A stretch of DNA of 64,000 nt, from contig NC_066592.1 in NCBI RefSeq assembly GCF_905475345.1, positions 558,001-622,000 on the forward strand. Direction: 5' to 3'. The notes below the pieces were generated by a model. The model did no database searches and had not been told where the DNA came from. It worked only from the letters and a program-made list of their open reading frames with translations. Source of the stretch: Vespula vulgaris (taxonomy: Eukaryota; Arthropoda; Insecta; Hymenoptera; Vespidae). Made by a program: the position numbers and the translations under genes. Numbering within the stretch: position 1 is the stretch's first letter; each line of letters opens with the position of its first letter. Positions 1-13,264 of the stretch are shown piece after piece.

Positions 1-650
1 AAAATTCTGTTTTCTCCCACTCTTCTATAACTTCCTTAGAATTTATGCCGAGGAAAGCAGCTCGACGTTTCGCAGGAAAACGAGTGCTAAATTTGCGGAA
101 TAGGCGAACCGTGCTGGAGCTTTGAAAATGAGAGCACAATACGAGAAACGCCGAGCGGAACGAGAGATCATTGAATGCAACGAGCGAGGAGGAACGTTTA
201 AGTACGACTTTTTTTTTTCTTTCTTCCCTTACAAAAGGAGCAGAGATGGTACAACAATGCACAAGCTCGCGAACTCTATCTACCGGAACACTCTCTGCTC
301 GAACCAGGGACAACGTGTCTCTCGAGAACTAAAACAAGAGAGAGGAAACGCTATCGCTTCAAGTATTTAACGAAAGCTATAAGGCTGTAGAGCCTATAGG
401 GTCATCGTGTCGGGAAAGCATTCGATATATCGCTAATTACGAGGAGATTAAAGTTTGATTTCGTAGCCGATTCTTCGCTATCGTCTAGCCTTTCGTAACA
501 ATAATCGAAGCGAGCCAACACGGAGACGTGACTAAACGTTGTTTCATTAACGTCAGACCTTTCTTTCTCTCACGCTGCCGTTTGATATAGTAATTCCTCT
601 CGATGTGCCACGGAACGTGGGAGTGGAGAACGGGGCGTCGTCCTCTGCCA

Positions 651-789
651 CCTTTCCTCTCTCCTCCTCATCTTCATCCTCCTTTCTATCTCTCTACCTC
701 CTCCTTCTCCTCCTCCTCTTCTTCTTCTTCTTCTTCTTCTTCTTCGTCGTCTTCGTCTTCCTCTTTTACCTCCTCTCGTCCTTCTCCTC
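651..789 (+). repeat. CT-rich polypyrimidine tract with (CTT)n core
   Basis: Almost pure pyrimidine on the + strand, with a run of about nine CTT units at 717-745. The poly-Ser and poly-Leu ORFs across it are products of the repeat and are not treated as genes. Confidence 0.85.
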
Positions 790-957
790 TGCGCGGAGAC
801 CGAGAGTCTATCCTATCTAGTCGTTGGCCAGTCATGGGTCAGCGAATCCCAGTTCCTAGTCACGAATCTGAATACCGGTGGGCGTGAGCTCCTTGAAGCG
901 AACTTGCGTTTACGCGAGAGCAGGAAGTTCGATGTAAAAATGTATTGAAGAGATTAT

Positions 958-1036
958 GCTCTCTCTCTCTCTCTCTCCCTTCCTCTCTCTCTTCTACTAC
1001 CCGTTCGTTCTCTCTTTTCTTACTTTTCAGGTGAGA
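958..1036 (+). promoter_or_regulatory. Candidate recursive-splice (ratchet) site, CAG|GTGAGA
   Basis: About 70 nt of nearly pure pyrimidine, including (CT)n, ends in TTACTTTTCAG at 1030 and is followed at once by GTGAGA (1031-1036). A strong 3' splice site fused to a 5' splice site is the hallmark of a zero-length recursive splice site in long insect introns. No good donor follows within the next 100 nt, so an ordinary exon is less likely. If used, it means a + strand transcript begins upstream of this window. Seen: the juxtaposed sites. Inferred: their use. Confidence 0.35.
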
Positions 1037-4000
1037 GATAAAGAGGCGAAGGGAACTGTTTCTTTCTTCCCGACATTTTAACGTTTTAACGCTTAACCAC
1101 GCTAATCTTCTCGCGTCACGTAAGAGTAACTCTAGGAAGTCGGTATTATTGGTATTAACGTTAAGTGATTTAAATGAACGGTCTGGCGTACGGTCTCGGT
1201 CGATTGGTGTACTTAAATTGATTCTTTCTTAGGGTTTTCAAGGGCCCGTTTAAACGACCAAGGGGTGCGAAACGTGCGTATCGACCATCGATAATGTCAT
1301 AATATCGCGATTTGTGAGAGCTTACGGCCTGGATACCGATAGCGCGTATACTGTTACTCGCTCGAGCTGTATCGAAAGCTGACGTTACTTCGATACTCGT
1401 GAGAGTATAGTCGACGTGTTTGCGGTAAGCTGTAAATGAAATTAATGTCCCGCGATACCGACCGTCTACTATTCGGAGAGTCCTCAAAACTTTAGGTATT
1501 GTTTTCTCTTTTAATTTGTCCATTTCTTCAAACTCGCGTTATCTCTGAATCGTTCGCGTGCAGAATGAAATGAATCGTTATCATCGCACGGTACTCGTCT
1601 CTTTCCTTTTTTTTTCCTTTTCTTTTTTCTCCGAATGGAAGAAAAAAATCAAGATTTCTCCTCGCTCGAGAAAATCTATCCGAAACAAAGGAGATGGTGC
1701 TCTCGCGAGCACCTAATATATGCCACGTTCGACCAACGCTAATAATAATCGGCGTGTTTAAGCGAGCTGTTTTTTAATAACATTTCGCGCGTGACTTAGG
1801 CGAAACGATCGACCTTAATGAACGTATGGAAAGCCATATCCTCACGAGCGAGACGCCATTCGAACGAACGAAGCTTCGGCTTATTTACTTCGACACGCTC
1901 GTGCTAAGATCCTCCATTTCTCTTTTTCACGTGCTCAACACCTTCCGTGAGTTTTCTTAGCGTGAAGATGAACTCACGACCGTTCGACCATTTTCACGCG
2001 ATTTTCTTTTTAATTTCCTCCTGCGATCGAATTCTATTCGATTTCGCGAGACTCGAACGGGAAAAGTAGCGGACGCGTTAAAAGGGAATTCTAGCGATTC
2101 TTTATCCGATTACTACTCGAATGATTCGCGTAACGAGCTCGAGAGATGGAAAACTCGTGAAAGACGCACGCGTACGCGTGGAGAGCCAGCAGTAAGGAAA
2201 GATTTTAGATATTAGATTTGCGTTTGAGTCGCTCGTTAGATGCGGCATACGCACTATGCGTGTCTCCTACTTGCGATTCCGCCTCGACGATCACCGGTAC
2301 AGTGTACGACATCGACGGGAATACGTCTCGGTCTTTTCTTTTCCTTTCTTTTCTTTTCTTTTCCGAAGAAATTAAGCAAGCGATCGATCGGCTGATCGTG
2401 ACTGAAAATCGATCAACGAATCATCCATACGGCGATCGTTACGCTCGTTGCGACGTCGACCGATCCTTCGCCTGAAACCATATTTACGGAGAACACTGTA
2501 CTTTCCTATTTCTTTTTTTTTCTGTAATCCACGTGTCATGGTCATACACGCGTTTTACCGTATTTTAAAGGATCTTCGTTCCGGGATACGATCCTCCGAT
2601 GCCACAGCAGGAAACGTACACTCTTCCTATCGCTAACGATTCGTTCAAAGATCGGAGATTAAAGAAAACTACGTTATATTCCCGTTCGCAAGAGAAAACT
2701 TTCGAGATAAAAGTGACCGATCTTTCTCTCTCGACTCTACGGAGGAACGTAACGAAAGTAAATGAAAGCTGACCGAGTCGATGATAACTAAACGTTCCGA
2801 GATGTCTGTGCGGACTGTACCCGTATTATAAACCCAACGTTCTTCCAGCCCAGACGAGACTCTATAACGCCTATAACCAACATAACTACCGCGACCACCG
2901 TACTTGCTAAGACTCGGATAGGAATACACGGTCTTGTATTATATAATACATAGACGTGCGAGCAGGTTTGCGTTGAAGGTAAAGTGGCGTATCACGAGCA
3001 GGTGTTGCCCCCAGGACGTATCATCAAGGGCTATCTATAAAGAACTTTTGTTCGACGCACGTCTGCCCGTACATATGACCTACCTACAATCTGGCTTCTG
3101 ACGATTCTTCCTTAGCTATCTTTGCGATTAAATTACTCGAACGTACTCGGAAAATAAAGGTTTCCACCCTGTGTTCCACGGTCGTTCGATTTTAATTAAA
3201 AAGATTCTCCTCGCTCGAGATCGATACAAAATACAGAGGAGAGGAGAAGATCGAATCGATCGTACGGAGATTGAATTTCTTCGGAGAACAAGGTTTTTCA
3301 AAAAAGAAACGAAAAAAGAAATGAAATTCTTCACCCTATTTAATTTTATCGACTCAATTTCGCAACGAGGATACGACTATGACGATATACTTAAACGCTA
3401 ATACGAGCACCGAATTAAATAACTCGAGACGAGAGAACAAAGTAAATCGTGATCGTCGTTATCGGTTATGCTCGGTTCACGAAGGAGCGCATTCTGCTAG
3501 GTGGTTTGGCTCTCGAGGGAGGCTTGGTCTTTCGTTCTCGTAGGAACATTAATACGACTCATACGTTAGTCGGATAAGGTTGTAAATTTCTTTTGTTTTC
3601 TTTCTTCCGTTTTTTTTTCTTTTTTTGTAAATTCAAGAGCGAAATTGTAAAGAACTTGGAGGATGCAAAAGAGGACAAGTGTACATCGAATCTTATCCGA
3701 GTTTAGTGTTCGGTGGTGGAAAAGAGAGCGCGTTGACCAAAGGAAGAGAGAAAGGCTATTGGTAAAGAGCGTAAGTGAAATAAAATTGGCAGGGCGTGCA
3801 CCCTACCGGGTACTGATAAAGACTCCTACGCGAGTACAAGTCCAGTTTCGCCAATATATCGCAGCTTCCAAGGAGATAGCGCATAAGGCGCTATTTCACG
3901 TACAAATGCCCGTGGTGCACTTAATGCGTGCTCGGTGTATAGCTTCGAGAACGCCGCCTAACACCCACGCCTTAGTTCGGTCACCGAGCCTTATGCGGTA

Positions 4001-4678
4001 ATACTATACCTATACAACCTATACTTTACTCGGTATTCTCTACCGAGGCACTATCTCTCCCTCTCTCCTTCTTTTCCGTCTCTCTAGTAAGTACTTTTAG
4101 GATCCCATATCTTTCGTGCAAAGAAAACCACGAATTCCATGTATAACGGTCGTTCGCGATACGACATTTTCATTCGGATATTTTTCAAATATCTTTTTAC
4201 AGGAGAAGTGTAAATAAAGGATCTCTATTAATACTATTTATTTTCCATGCGAATTACGTAAGATATTAACGAACAAATAAGAAACATTAAGGGATATCGA
4301 AAGAGAAATCGCTGTAATCTCGCAAAAGTTTAGTAAGATATTTTTTATCTCGTTCGTTTCTATCTAGGAGAGTAGAGATAAGGAGTACTCGTGTCGTTTG
4401 GTTCTACACGATCTCGCCCGAGTCTTCGTCATCTTACGGGTGTAAATTGCTCGAGCAAAGAGATACGAGTTCCGTCCTTTCTACGTTTGCTCGATGAACT
4501 TTGCATATCTCGGGATACCGTATCGTTTCTTCCAAGAATCTCCTCGACTTCCGGAAACTTTGAATGCTCGTGGAACACCCGGTATGTGGCGATAGGTAGA
4601 GTTCTAAGTACAGTGATCGTCGTGCCGTACGTACTGCGGCACAGTAGATACGTGTACCGCGCGGATACGGGGAGGAAG

Positions 4679-4743
4679 ATGGAGAGAGAGAGAGGGAGGG
4701 AGGGAGGGGGGAGGGAGAAAGGGAAAAAGAGAGAAAGAGAAAA
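4679..4743 (+). repeat. (GA)n/(GGGA)n purine tract
   Basis: A 65-nt run of purines on the + strand, mixing GAGA, GGGA and GAAA units. Three overlapping ORFs here are low-complexity artefacts. Confidence 0.85.
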
Positions 4744-5743
4744 CGTATACGAGGACGAAGAGCTCGCACAGCGGCAATGACCCAAGACTGGCCTTGCGTT
4801 TCTTTCATCTTTCCGCCTTCTCCGAATTACATTCGATTAGAACGTCTCGATACAACCAATTCTGCCGTGAAACACACTTCGATGATGATCGCCGTATAAA
4901 CTAACAGGTACCTACGCCTCCTTCAGGAATGCGCTTCTGTTCGTTATCTTCGGCAATGGAATATCTTTGAGAACCTAACCAAAGCCGCGCTTTAATAACA
5001 TCATCCTACAAATCCAATCGTTTTTATTATCTGTCCGATAGGAGCGCGATAATTAGAAAAAATAGCTTTCTACGTTTATAGATTCTTGTTGGAACTAGTG
5101 GCGAGTACTGTAATAACGTCGAGATATGTTTCATCGAAATCCAAATATGCTATGCTAGCTAATTAAAGCGTCATCGAAACTTGCTTCCAATCCGTAAAAA
5201 TGGAATTGCCGATCGTGTAATCTCGTTAGAAAAGATCGAAAAGCGCGAACGTATGTACGAGGGAGATGTGCCACTTTTAGAATTGATATAATGCAATATA
5301 ATTGCAAATGCTAGGGGAAACGGTAGTTATCGAAGATTCTTGTTTCGTCCTACTATGAATTACGATTTAATGAAAGTTCGAGTAGACATACGTGTTCTTA
5401 GGTTCCAAACGATCTGTCTGAATGAACCGCTACCTCGGGGTCTTTGAGGGTCAAGAAGATACCAATCTCGATTTATGGCTCGTATAATAAACCTTCTTAT
5501 GACAAATGATGCGTTCGTTAAGTAGCGGACATTGCGACAATCTCTACGATTAATATCTAATTTCAGACCTCGACTAGTTGTTACCTTTCGCGCGTACGAT
5601 CAGATACATACGTTATTCTATCACGTTGATAGAATAATTCCTAATTCATTATTCATTCGCATAGCCGATTCTCTTTTCCCGTCATCTTCAGCGACAAAAT
5701 TGTCGGAAAATATTTTATTGGCTTTCCCGAGTATTATACGTAT

Positions 5744-5793
5744 GAGTGTGTGCGTCCGTGTGTATGCTTGCGCGGATGTGTGTGTGTGTGTGT
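5744..5793 (+). repeat. (GT)n microsatellite
   Basis: Interrupted TG/CG alternation followed by a clean (TG) run at 5777-5793. This is an alternating purine-pyrimidine tract. Confidence 0.8.
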
Positions 5794-6185
5794 ATAGCTA
5801 CATATGTACATAGGACGTTACATATTGCGTATACACGTCATAGGTATATCGAGAAATCGATTAACAATGGCATTATACCAGCTTGAAAGTTCGATAGGAC
5901 TTGTACTCGTTCGCCCTTTACATTATATCAATAAATCGGACCGGTCTTAGAACGAACCATTGAATGCACCAAAGGGGAACGTTAAACGTACTCTCTTTCA
6001 TTAGCTATTAATACATTTTTCAACGCATGCTCGTACCCATTCCGCGCAAGTTTATGTTTACCATCGAGAACTTGTATAATTAAGTAGGTATGCAACGGAC
6101 TATATTACTTAGGTTACGTACCGTTGCTTAAAAGTAGCTATTATGATTTAAATGCAGCGAGATGTGAAACGATACTCTAGACGGT

Positions 6186-6209
6186 TCTTCTCTCTCTCTC
6201 TCTCTCCCC
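6186..6209 (+). repeat. (CT)n microsatellite
   Basis: Clean (TC) dinucleotide run. Confidence 0.85.
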
Positions 6210-6505
6210 TTCCTTTTAAAAAGTAGTTTCTTTGTGCGTAAAACGCAGCAGACGTAGTTTCTTAGTCGCGTACGCTAATTTTGTTTGCTACTGGTAACGC
6301 AAGCGGGTACATAAATACTCTTGGAACGAAGTTGTGCCTGGCACGTCTCGCGAACTTGGATTAAAATTGATCGATCAAAATCCACGGAGAGTGGCCGTCA
6401 CCGTAGTAACGATTTAAGTGAGTAATTTGCACCGCGAGGTCGTTGAAACCTTCAGCCCTGCTCTTACGCTTCTCGCACATTGAATGAAGCTTGCTGCCAT
6501 TGCTG

Positions 6506-6542
6506 GCTGCTGCTGCTGCTGCTGCTAGTAGTTGCTGCTGTT
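6506..6542 (+). repeat. (CTG)n microsatellite
   Basis: About seven CTG units, then TAGTAG and further CTG units. On the minus strand it reads as poly-Ala/poly-Gln in a 76-residue ORF (6361-6591) that has no flanking support as a gene. Confidence 0.8.
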
Positions 6543-6615
6543 TCTGGCTGCTGCAACCTCGAGAGCGTGGGCCGCTTGAGTTCGCAGACAATGGTCGACC
6601 AGTTAGGTCATTACT

Positions 6616-6656
6616 GTCTTTCTCTCTTTTTCTCTCTCTCTCTTTCTCTCTCTCTC
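6616..6656 (+). repeat. (CT)n microsatellite
   Basis: TC-dinucleotide run with a few T interruptions. Confidence 0.8.
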
Positions 6657-7345
6657 ACATACTCTTGCCGTCGTCAGCAACGTTCCTTGCGAGCTGTCAA
6701 ACTCTCTCGACCTGCTCATTACGGCTAAATTAGTAGACAACACCGACGATAACTACGTATTTGTGAGGAACGAAAACGTGTAATATTCTTTTATGTGCCT
6801 TACATACGATCGCGACATTATTCGATCGATCTATTTTCTACGACCATTGCATCCACTTTGTTAAACTTTCGTTTCTTCGAGATAACCAAGCGCTCGTGAT
6901 TATTTAATAAATACGGAAACCAACTGTAATTAATCGCATTCGATCAACCAGTATCTCGATCGATCGTTTCACTTTTGATTTTCACGAGATCGTTAACTCC
7001 CGCGAACTTTCTACGTAGCGTTTAATCAAAATCAAATGTTTTTTCTCGCAAAAAAAGATGTACGCGTTCGTACACGCGATAATAGCTCTGGGCAAAGGTC
7101 TCTTTTAAGCTGGACAGCCGCGTTTAAACTCGGTTGTGTGTACTGTTTGCGTGGGAAGGTATTAGACGACGACAAACGATGAACGAGTATCAACGCGATT
7201 ATCTAATCGTCGATCGTCAATCGTGGCAACGAACGCCGAGTACAATACTCGCGTAGTTTGGCGCGCGTGCTACATATGTATGTACAAGTATCCACACTTT
7301 GCCATTTGTTCGTTAACTCTCGCCAGATTATTAAGGTCATCGTCT

Positions 7346-7435
7346 TTCCTCCTCCTCCTCCTCCTCCTCCTCCTCCAGCTCTTCCTCCTCCTCTTCATCT
7401 TCTGCTTCTGCTTTTGCTTCTTATTATTATTATCG
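7346..7435 (+). repeat. (CCT)n/(CTT)n/(TTA)n compound microsatellite
   Basis: About ten CCT units pass into CTT, CTG and TTA units. Overlapping poly-Pro and poly-Leu ORFs come from the repeat. Confidence 0.8.
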
Positions 7436-7764
7436 TCATTACTTTTTCTACCGCGACGTCGTTCGCGCATCAATCAGCGCGAGAGGCCAATCGTCATTAA
7501 TTGCCATATGGCTGGGTACTAGAGCGAGATTTCAAAATAATAGCGCCTTCCTTTGTTGTCCTCGTCGTTCGTTAGCATCAGCAACGGCGGTAACAGCGTA
7601 ATTCGCGGTCGCTAAAATAATGACAATTTGTCACTCGGCTCGAATAAACGCGTCGAATGAAAGCTGGCTCGCACACACGAGCGATAAGGATAATGCCGCG
7701 CGTTTATTCTCGGCACGTGCGCATTATTGCCCTCTTCTCATCTTTTGTCTCCCTTATTCTTCCT

Positions 7765-7900
7765 TTCTCTCTCTCTCTCTCTCTTTTTTTTTATTTTCCA
7801 AACTTTATTACATTTAATGATACTATTATGTTATTGTTTCGCATCGATAAAGTCTACGTTTTGCTGTAATCAATTTTCTTCTCTCTCTCTCTCTCTCTCT
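7765..7900 (+). repeat. Two (CT)n microsatellites
   Basis: TC-dinucleotide runs at 7765-7783 and 7879-7900, separated by about 95 nt of AT-rich DNA. Confidence 0.8.
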
Positions 7901-10900
7901 GTCAGTTTTTTTATCGTTATTTGCCTTATCCGATGGACAGTTTTTGTTTGGGCCATCATCGCGATGACTACCAACAGTCACGACTCTCACGTGCGAATTC
8001 GAATCGGCAGCGATATAATTAACACGCCAATCAGTAAGCAAGCGTCAGCAAGCACTCTCACGTTTCTCAACATCGCTTAATGACCGTCGTTGTTATGTAT
8101 ATGTCTATTCTATATGCCACCGGCTACGAGACGACGAGCCTCGGCGCATAAACGATTTCAATTTATAACGGCGTTAATTACGTAAAATTTTACGCTTTCC
8201 CTAACCACGACACGCGCCGTTCCTTATTTCATTCTCTTTTCTTATTTCGTTTAACGATCGATGCGTTTGTAAAGCCCTCTAGACTGTTTAAAAGAGTCTT
8301 CGAAGGTCATAATCTTACAACATTTTCAAAGAAATATTTAACTCCAATTAATAGCAACTTTTAGACACGCAGCAGTAGACGTAATTATGAAAATCCGCTT
8401 GATTCGTACGATTAAAAGATTTCTCTGCGCGATATCGAGCGAGAATCGCGAGCAATCAAATTTCTATATGGTTTCTAATCGCTTTAAACGCCGTATATCC
8501 TTTGCCAGCAGTACACACGAAAGACCGCAAAGAGTTTTATACTTTTATAGGACGCTTTGAATAATCTACCACGCACGAGTTTCAACGATTCGTTCGATCT
8601 CTTTCTCTACTCGTACGTACCTACGTGTATACATGTAAATACATACGGTAAAGCGCACTGGTGTACCTTCATTATTCACCGTGCCGGTATTTTTAGAAAG
8701 AGTTTGCGTTGAAGCGGTAGGAGACTATATTTGTATAGGTTAGTGTATTTGTAGGATAATAAAATAACGGGTGATAAAAAACGACGGATTTTTTACGAAA
8801 AGAAAGAGAAAGAGAGAAAAAGGAAAGAAAATGCGCGATGCAAAAAGTAATCATTTTAGAATGCAAGGACGCGTTAATTAAACTGCACAAAAATGACGCG
8901 TAGGAAAAAACGTATAGAATACGCGTAGAAACGTGCGTGCAATGCAGCGACCATTTAAAACGGGATTTCGCAAGCTCGACGACACTCGACTTGCGTCGTA
9001 GGAGAGAACTCAAAGACGGTCGCATCGAATTACGGGGTTAAATTCAACGTGTCCTTTCGACGCTTTCGAACCGAGAGGACGAAGCCTTCGGACGAAGTTT
9101 TCTATGGGGCTTTATAACGGGTGGTATATTACGCTCTGCTTACGAAGATTTCTAATCACGGCTTACTGCCTTTCAACGACCCTAATGGCCACGTTAGTAT
9201 TAAGCAAGTGTTTACTGCGCCCGGCTTTTTCGACGAATTCATGAGAGAAAGCGTACTCGAGGATGCGCTTTCTAGAACGAACACGAAAAACGATATAACG
9301 ATTTATTGTTTCGATTCGAATTTTTGTGCGATAGGAAAATAAAGGAGTCGATTCGGTGATCGCTTAGTGGGTCGATGGACTTGGATAGATGCAACGATCT
9401 GTGCGATCGGTACTCGTCGAATTTGCATTGCTAATTAACTGGATTCCTGAACGCATAGTTCCGTCAAACCAACTCGCTTTATATTTTCTCTCGGTAGTTC
9501 TCGCTGGGCTTAGAGAGTTTTAAGTATATTTGAGAAAGGTTTAAAAATTTAGTTAAATTCGAAATTCGCTCGACGGGCTTTTTTTCAAAAAGCACGCGTA
9601 TCATTTAGCGGTATCTCTTTTAAACGCGAAATACGCCGCTTTACGTGGCACTTTATCGATTACTCCCGACATTTAGGATATAGGTATATTTCCCCTATCC
9701 CGCGACATCGTACCGTGCTATAATTCGTTTAATTAAATTCTTTGCGCCGATACGATACGCGCTATGAAATTAGATGGTACATAGAGAGACGGACAATCAA
9801 TTATCGAGCTTTGTTTGCTGTAGCGAAAGAGATACGGCGAATATCCTCGACCCGACGTATCGATAGATATCGCCGCAGCGATTTAGATGCACCGCGTTTT
9901 CCTTTCTATCGCTCTATTCTCGCGAGCCGGGATATAAATAAAGGAATGGAAAGGTGTATACGCGCGTGTATACAAATCATGCGGTCGCAGAAGGCAATTA
10001 TTGGATTCTCGAGAACGAACGGAGACTCGTACGAGGATCGATAGTTTAACGAGTTCATCGTAGAACGAATCTATACGGTAACGTATCTCAAGCACCCTTT
10101 TCACTAGCTTTTCACAACGATTTATTTAATTCTATTTCTATTCCCGAAGGTCCGTGGGCTCTGTGCAACGTAAAAGCACGCAGGCACGCGCGAGCACGCG
10201 TAAAATACGTACTCGCTTAGATAGACGTGTAAACATTTGCACATAGTGGATTACGATTCGTTGGAATTTCACGTGAATTCTCGTCGAGCGTTGTCTGTGT
10301 GTCGGTGATACATCACGTGTTCGCGGTTCGTATCGATTTCGCGAACGGCAAGTATTTTCTTCTTTTGTCGAGGACGTTTACCCCGTGATAGTCGTCGTAG
10401 TCGCGTTGTGTCGTTCGCTAGCGCGCGCGGAACGGGAACGAGGGTTGGAATCGTAGGGTAGAATGGGGCTGGAGGTACGATATAGAGAGGTAGTAAGAGT
10501 CGAGCCGAGGTCAAAGTACTCCCTCTGTTGAAAATCCATTAGTAAGCACGTACAAGTTATATGCTGAAATAAAAAAAGATTGGGAGGGGTAACGATAGGA
10601 GGGGGATCGATTTACTTAATTACAACCTACGTAATTACGTTATTGCGCCTGTCCTCGCAGACAGAGGAAGGAAGGGGATTGAAAGAGTAAATTCGTGCGT
10701 CGACGAGAGAAAGAGTGGGAGGGATCGAAGATAAACGTTTATATCTTCGAGAGGAAAAAACGAATGGTACCGGAACATCCCCGATTCCAAGATGGCCGAC
10801 TGCGCGTATCGGCGAGCACTCGTTTATATCGTTCGTTGATTAATAATAAGAGACTAATCGCGATCGGATCTTGATTAAAAGGAAAATGTTCTCTTTAGAG

Positions 10901-13039
10901 TCGGGATTGCTCCCGAGTTCTTCCTTTTTCTTTTTTCTTTTTTTTTCTTTCTTTGCCTCACTTTCTAAGAACGCGGTCTAGAATAAATAAAAGTAGAAAC
11001 CGTCGCTGTGTGCGCGGAACAATTTACGGTCACTGTGTCGTGACTTTGATACTCCAAAAATTTCAATTTATGGGAAAGGCATAAGATACCTTTTAAGAAC
11101 ATTTCTAAGGAACAGTCGTTATCCTAATTAAACTCGTATCTTGGGTGCGGTGGACCGGGAGCGTAGCTGTTATGATTATGCAATTTCGAGATTAAAAGTA
11201 CGAATACGTTAGAACGCGGATAATTAGTTTTATATTTAGAAGGATAAACGTGTACCAACGACCCATCGTCAGCCGTATCATGACGGACTCTTTCCCACAG
11301 TACTATTATGGCATTGTTTCGCTGCTTACCAATCTCAGCATTTTTCAAGCGGTCCGATATAACGAGCGGACACGTTTTCCACGGTTCAATTCATCTAAAT
11401 CCATTGCCCAATTTTCAAGAGAACATGACGTGTCTTTTATAATTATAATTATAATCTTCTTCTCTCGTGTAATATTAATTACAGCGACTCGAAGAGGAGT
11501 ACGATAATCGAATACGAGCTCGTTCTAATGAAGAGTCTGAAAAATTTCGACTCGCGAAGGAAGATTTACTAATTAACGATAACGCAGAATATTTTTCTTA
11601 AAGTTTTTTTTTTTATAGAGATAGTCGATTAAATTTCTAATAATTGCTTATTACATTCGTACACTGATTAAAATGACTAATAATCGGTTGCGCACGGAAA
11701 CGATTCTGTACGCGCATTCGTCACGAGGAACGTCTCGAAAATGAGACTCGCGTGACCCGAGGTTAAGACTGTCCCAGGAAGAGATGTCCCTGTGTATTAT
11801 AGATTATTTCTAAAGCTCGATCTTAAAAGCACCACCCTCGTAAAGTTTTTCACCATAATCGTCTTACCACATTCTACTCGCACGCTCTTCGTCCCTATAG
11901 TTTACCTGTTTCAACATGGCTCGTTTGTTCCGCTTTCCGTACTAGTTATCGTTATTGTTCCTAATTACCTCGGCATACCGAGAAGCGATTATCGTTCGGT
12001 CGGAAACTTTGAGTCGAAGCGTACCAATGCTCTTAGAGAATCTCGTATGGCCCAAGTCGCGTCTTTAATCCCTTATTTTTTTCCTCTACTGGAGAAATTA
12101 TAATCGATGGCTCGTCTAAGCATCGTACGAGGAGCCTCGTTAACAATCTCGAAGCTTCAAAACAAACTTATAAATTCGATTCGTTTCCGACACATCCTCT
12201 CGTATCGAAAAATAATAAAAATATTTAAACGTATCGACGAGGTACCTTCGTTCTCGCGTCTCGTCGCGTGTCTCGTTGAGCTTATAAAGCATGTGTATCT
12301 CATAAGGGTGTCGAATAAAAATGTTTCTTGCGTAGACGCGATTGGCGTTGTTTCGTTGCGTGATTGTAATCGGAGAATTCGGTTCGTTCTTTATGGTTTC
12401 GTCGTTGGTCGATAATACTGACTCACGGTTTGTCCGCTTCCGCTCCTTTTTTTTTTTTTTTGTTATTTTTATACACGAAACGTTCGAAGCTTTCGCGCGT
12501 TCCCTCTTACCGATAACTCGGATCTTTCTGTGAGATACATATTTAAATATCCCTGTTCCGTAGTTAAAACCTTTTTAAATAATTAAAGCTCTCTACGAAA
12601 AGCAAGCTCATCGTGAATAAAATAGAACGACGGCTACGAGACGGACGATTAATGATCGATGCTTCGTCGTATATCGTTTGAATACATTTATCCAGTTTAG
12701 ATTTATCCGAAGGATCGAAGTCGCTTTCTCGCATCGATCACCGATAATCTTTCTCGATTAAAACGATTTCTGCTCGAACGATTATCGCCTTATCTCTCGA
12801 TCCTCTCCTACGATATCGCGTAACAGCGTCGCCTTTCATAATTAATTAATCCTCGGTACTAAGCTGACTTAGGAAGAAAACGAACATAACGAGAAGGAAA
12901 AGGGGAAGAGCTTTCAAATTTCTTTCACAATAAATCTTAAGCAACGCGCGTAGGAATCGCGTCGTTTGTTGTTCGTCCGTGTTTATTACGTACCCTCCGT
13001 GCAATTAGTTACGGCCGAAGATTCCGTGCAATTACGTTA

Positions 13040-13214
13040 ACCGGGTTGGTGGCTCGAACTATCCAGAGCGCAAATGCTAGATTACGTTGGCATTCCTACG
13101 CGTGGAGTGGGAGAAGAAAAAGAGGAGGAGGAGGAGGAGGGAGTGCGTTTTCGCTCGTGCTAGTCGGTTGCTGGAACTCTCGCGTGTGTAGGAAAGAAAC
13201 AATGCGAGGTGAGA
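13040..13214 (+). promoter_or_regulatory. Promoter/5' exon-like segment ending at a strong donor
   Basis: A GC-richer segment with a (GGA)n run (13121-13143) ends in GCGAG|GTGAGA, a good 5' splice site with exon end at 13208. An ATG in a favourable context (AACA before ATG) lies only six bases before that donor, so if the exon is real it is mostly untranslated. It could be a first exon for the gene at 16.4 kb or for a longer transcript. No core-promoter motif was confirmed. Confidence 0.2.
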
Positions 13215-13250
13215 GTTTGGCGAGTCGCGTATAAGGCGGTCGCGTCGATA

Positions 13251-13264
13251 CATGCATATGCATG
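13251..13264. other. 14-bp perfect palindrome CATGCATATGCATG
   Basis: Self-complementary sequence containing two octamer-like ATGCAT halves, 40 bp past the donor-like site at 13209. Its function is unknown; it may be chance. Confidence 0.5.

Larger units (their letters stand above)
1..12980. other. Non-coding stretch, intronic or intergenic
   Basis: Apart from the ratchet-like site near 1030 and the microsatellites listed separately, no exon pair with good acceptor, open frame and donor is visible here. ORFs such as 1170-1523 (-), 3663-4001 (+) and 9121-9342 (+) lack recognisable motifs and flanking splice or start signals. The 3.7-4.0 kb part is somewhat richer in GC and has a small hairpin at 3876-3894 (7-bp stem, 5-nt loop), but nothing identifies it. 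Confidence 0.5.
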
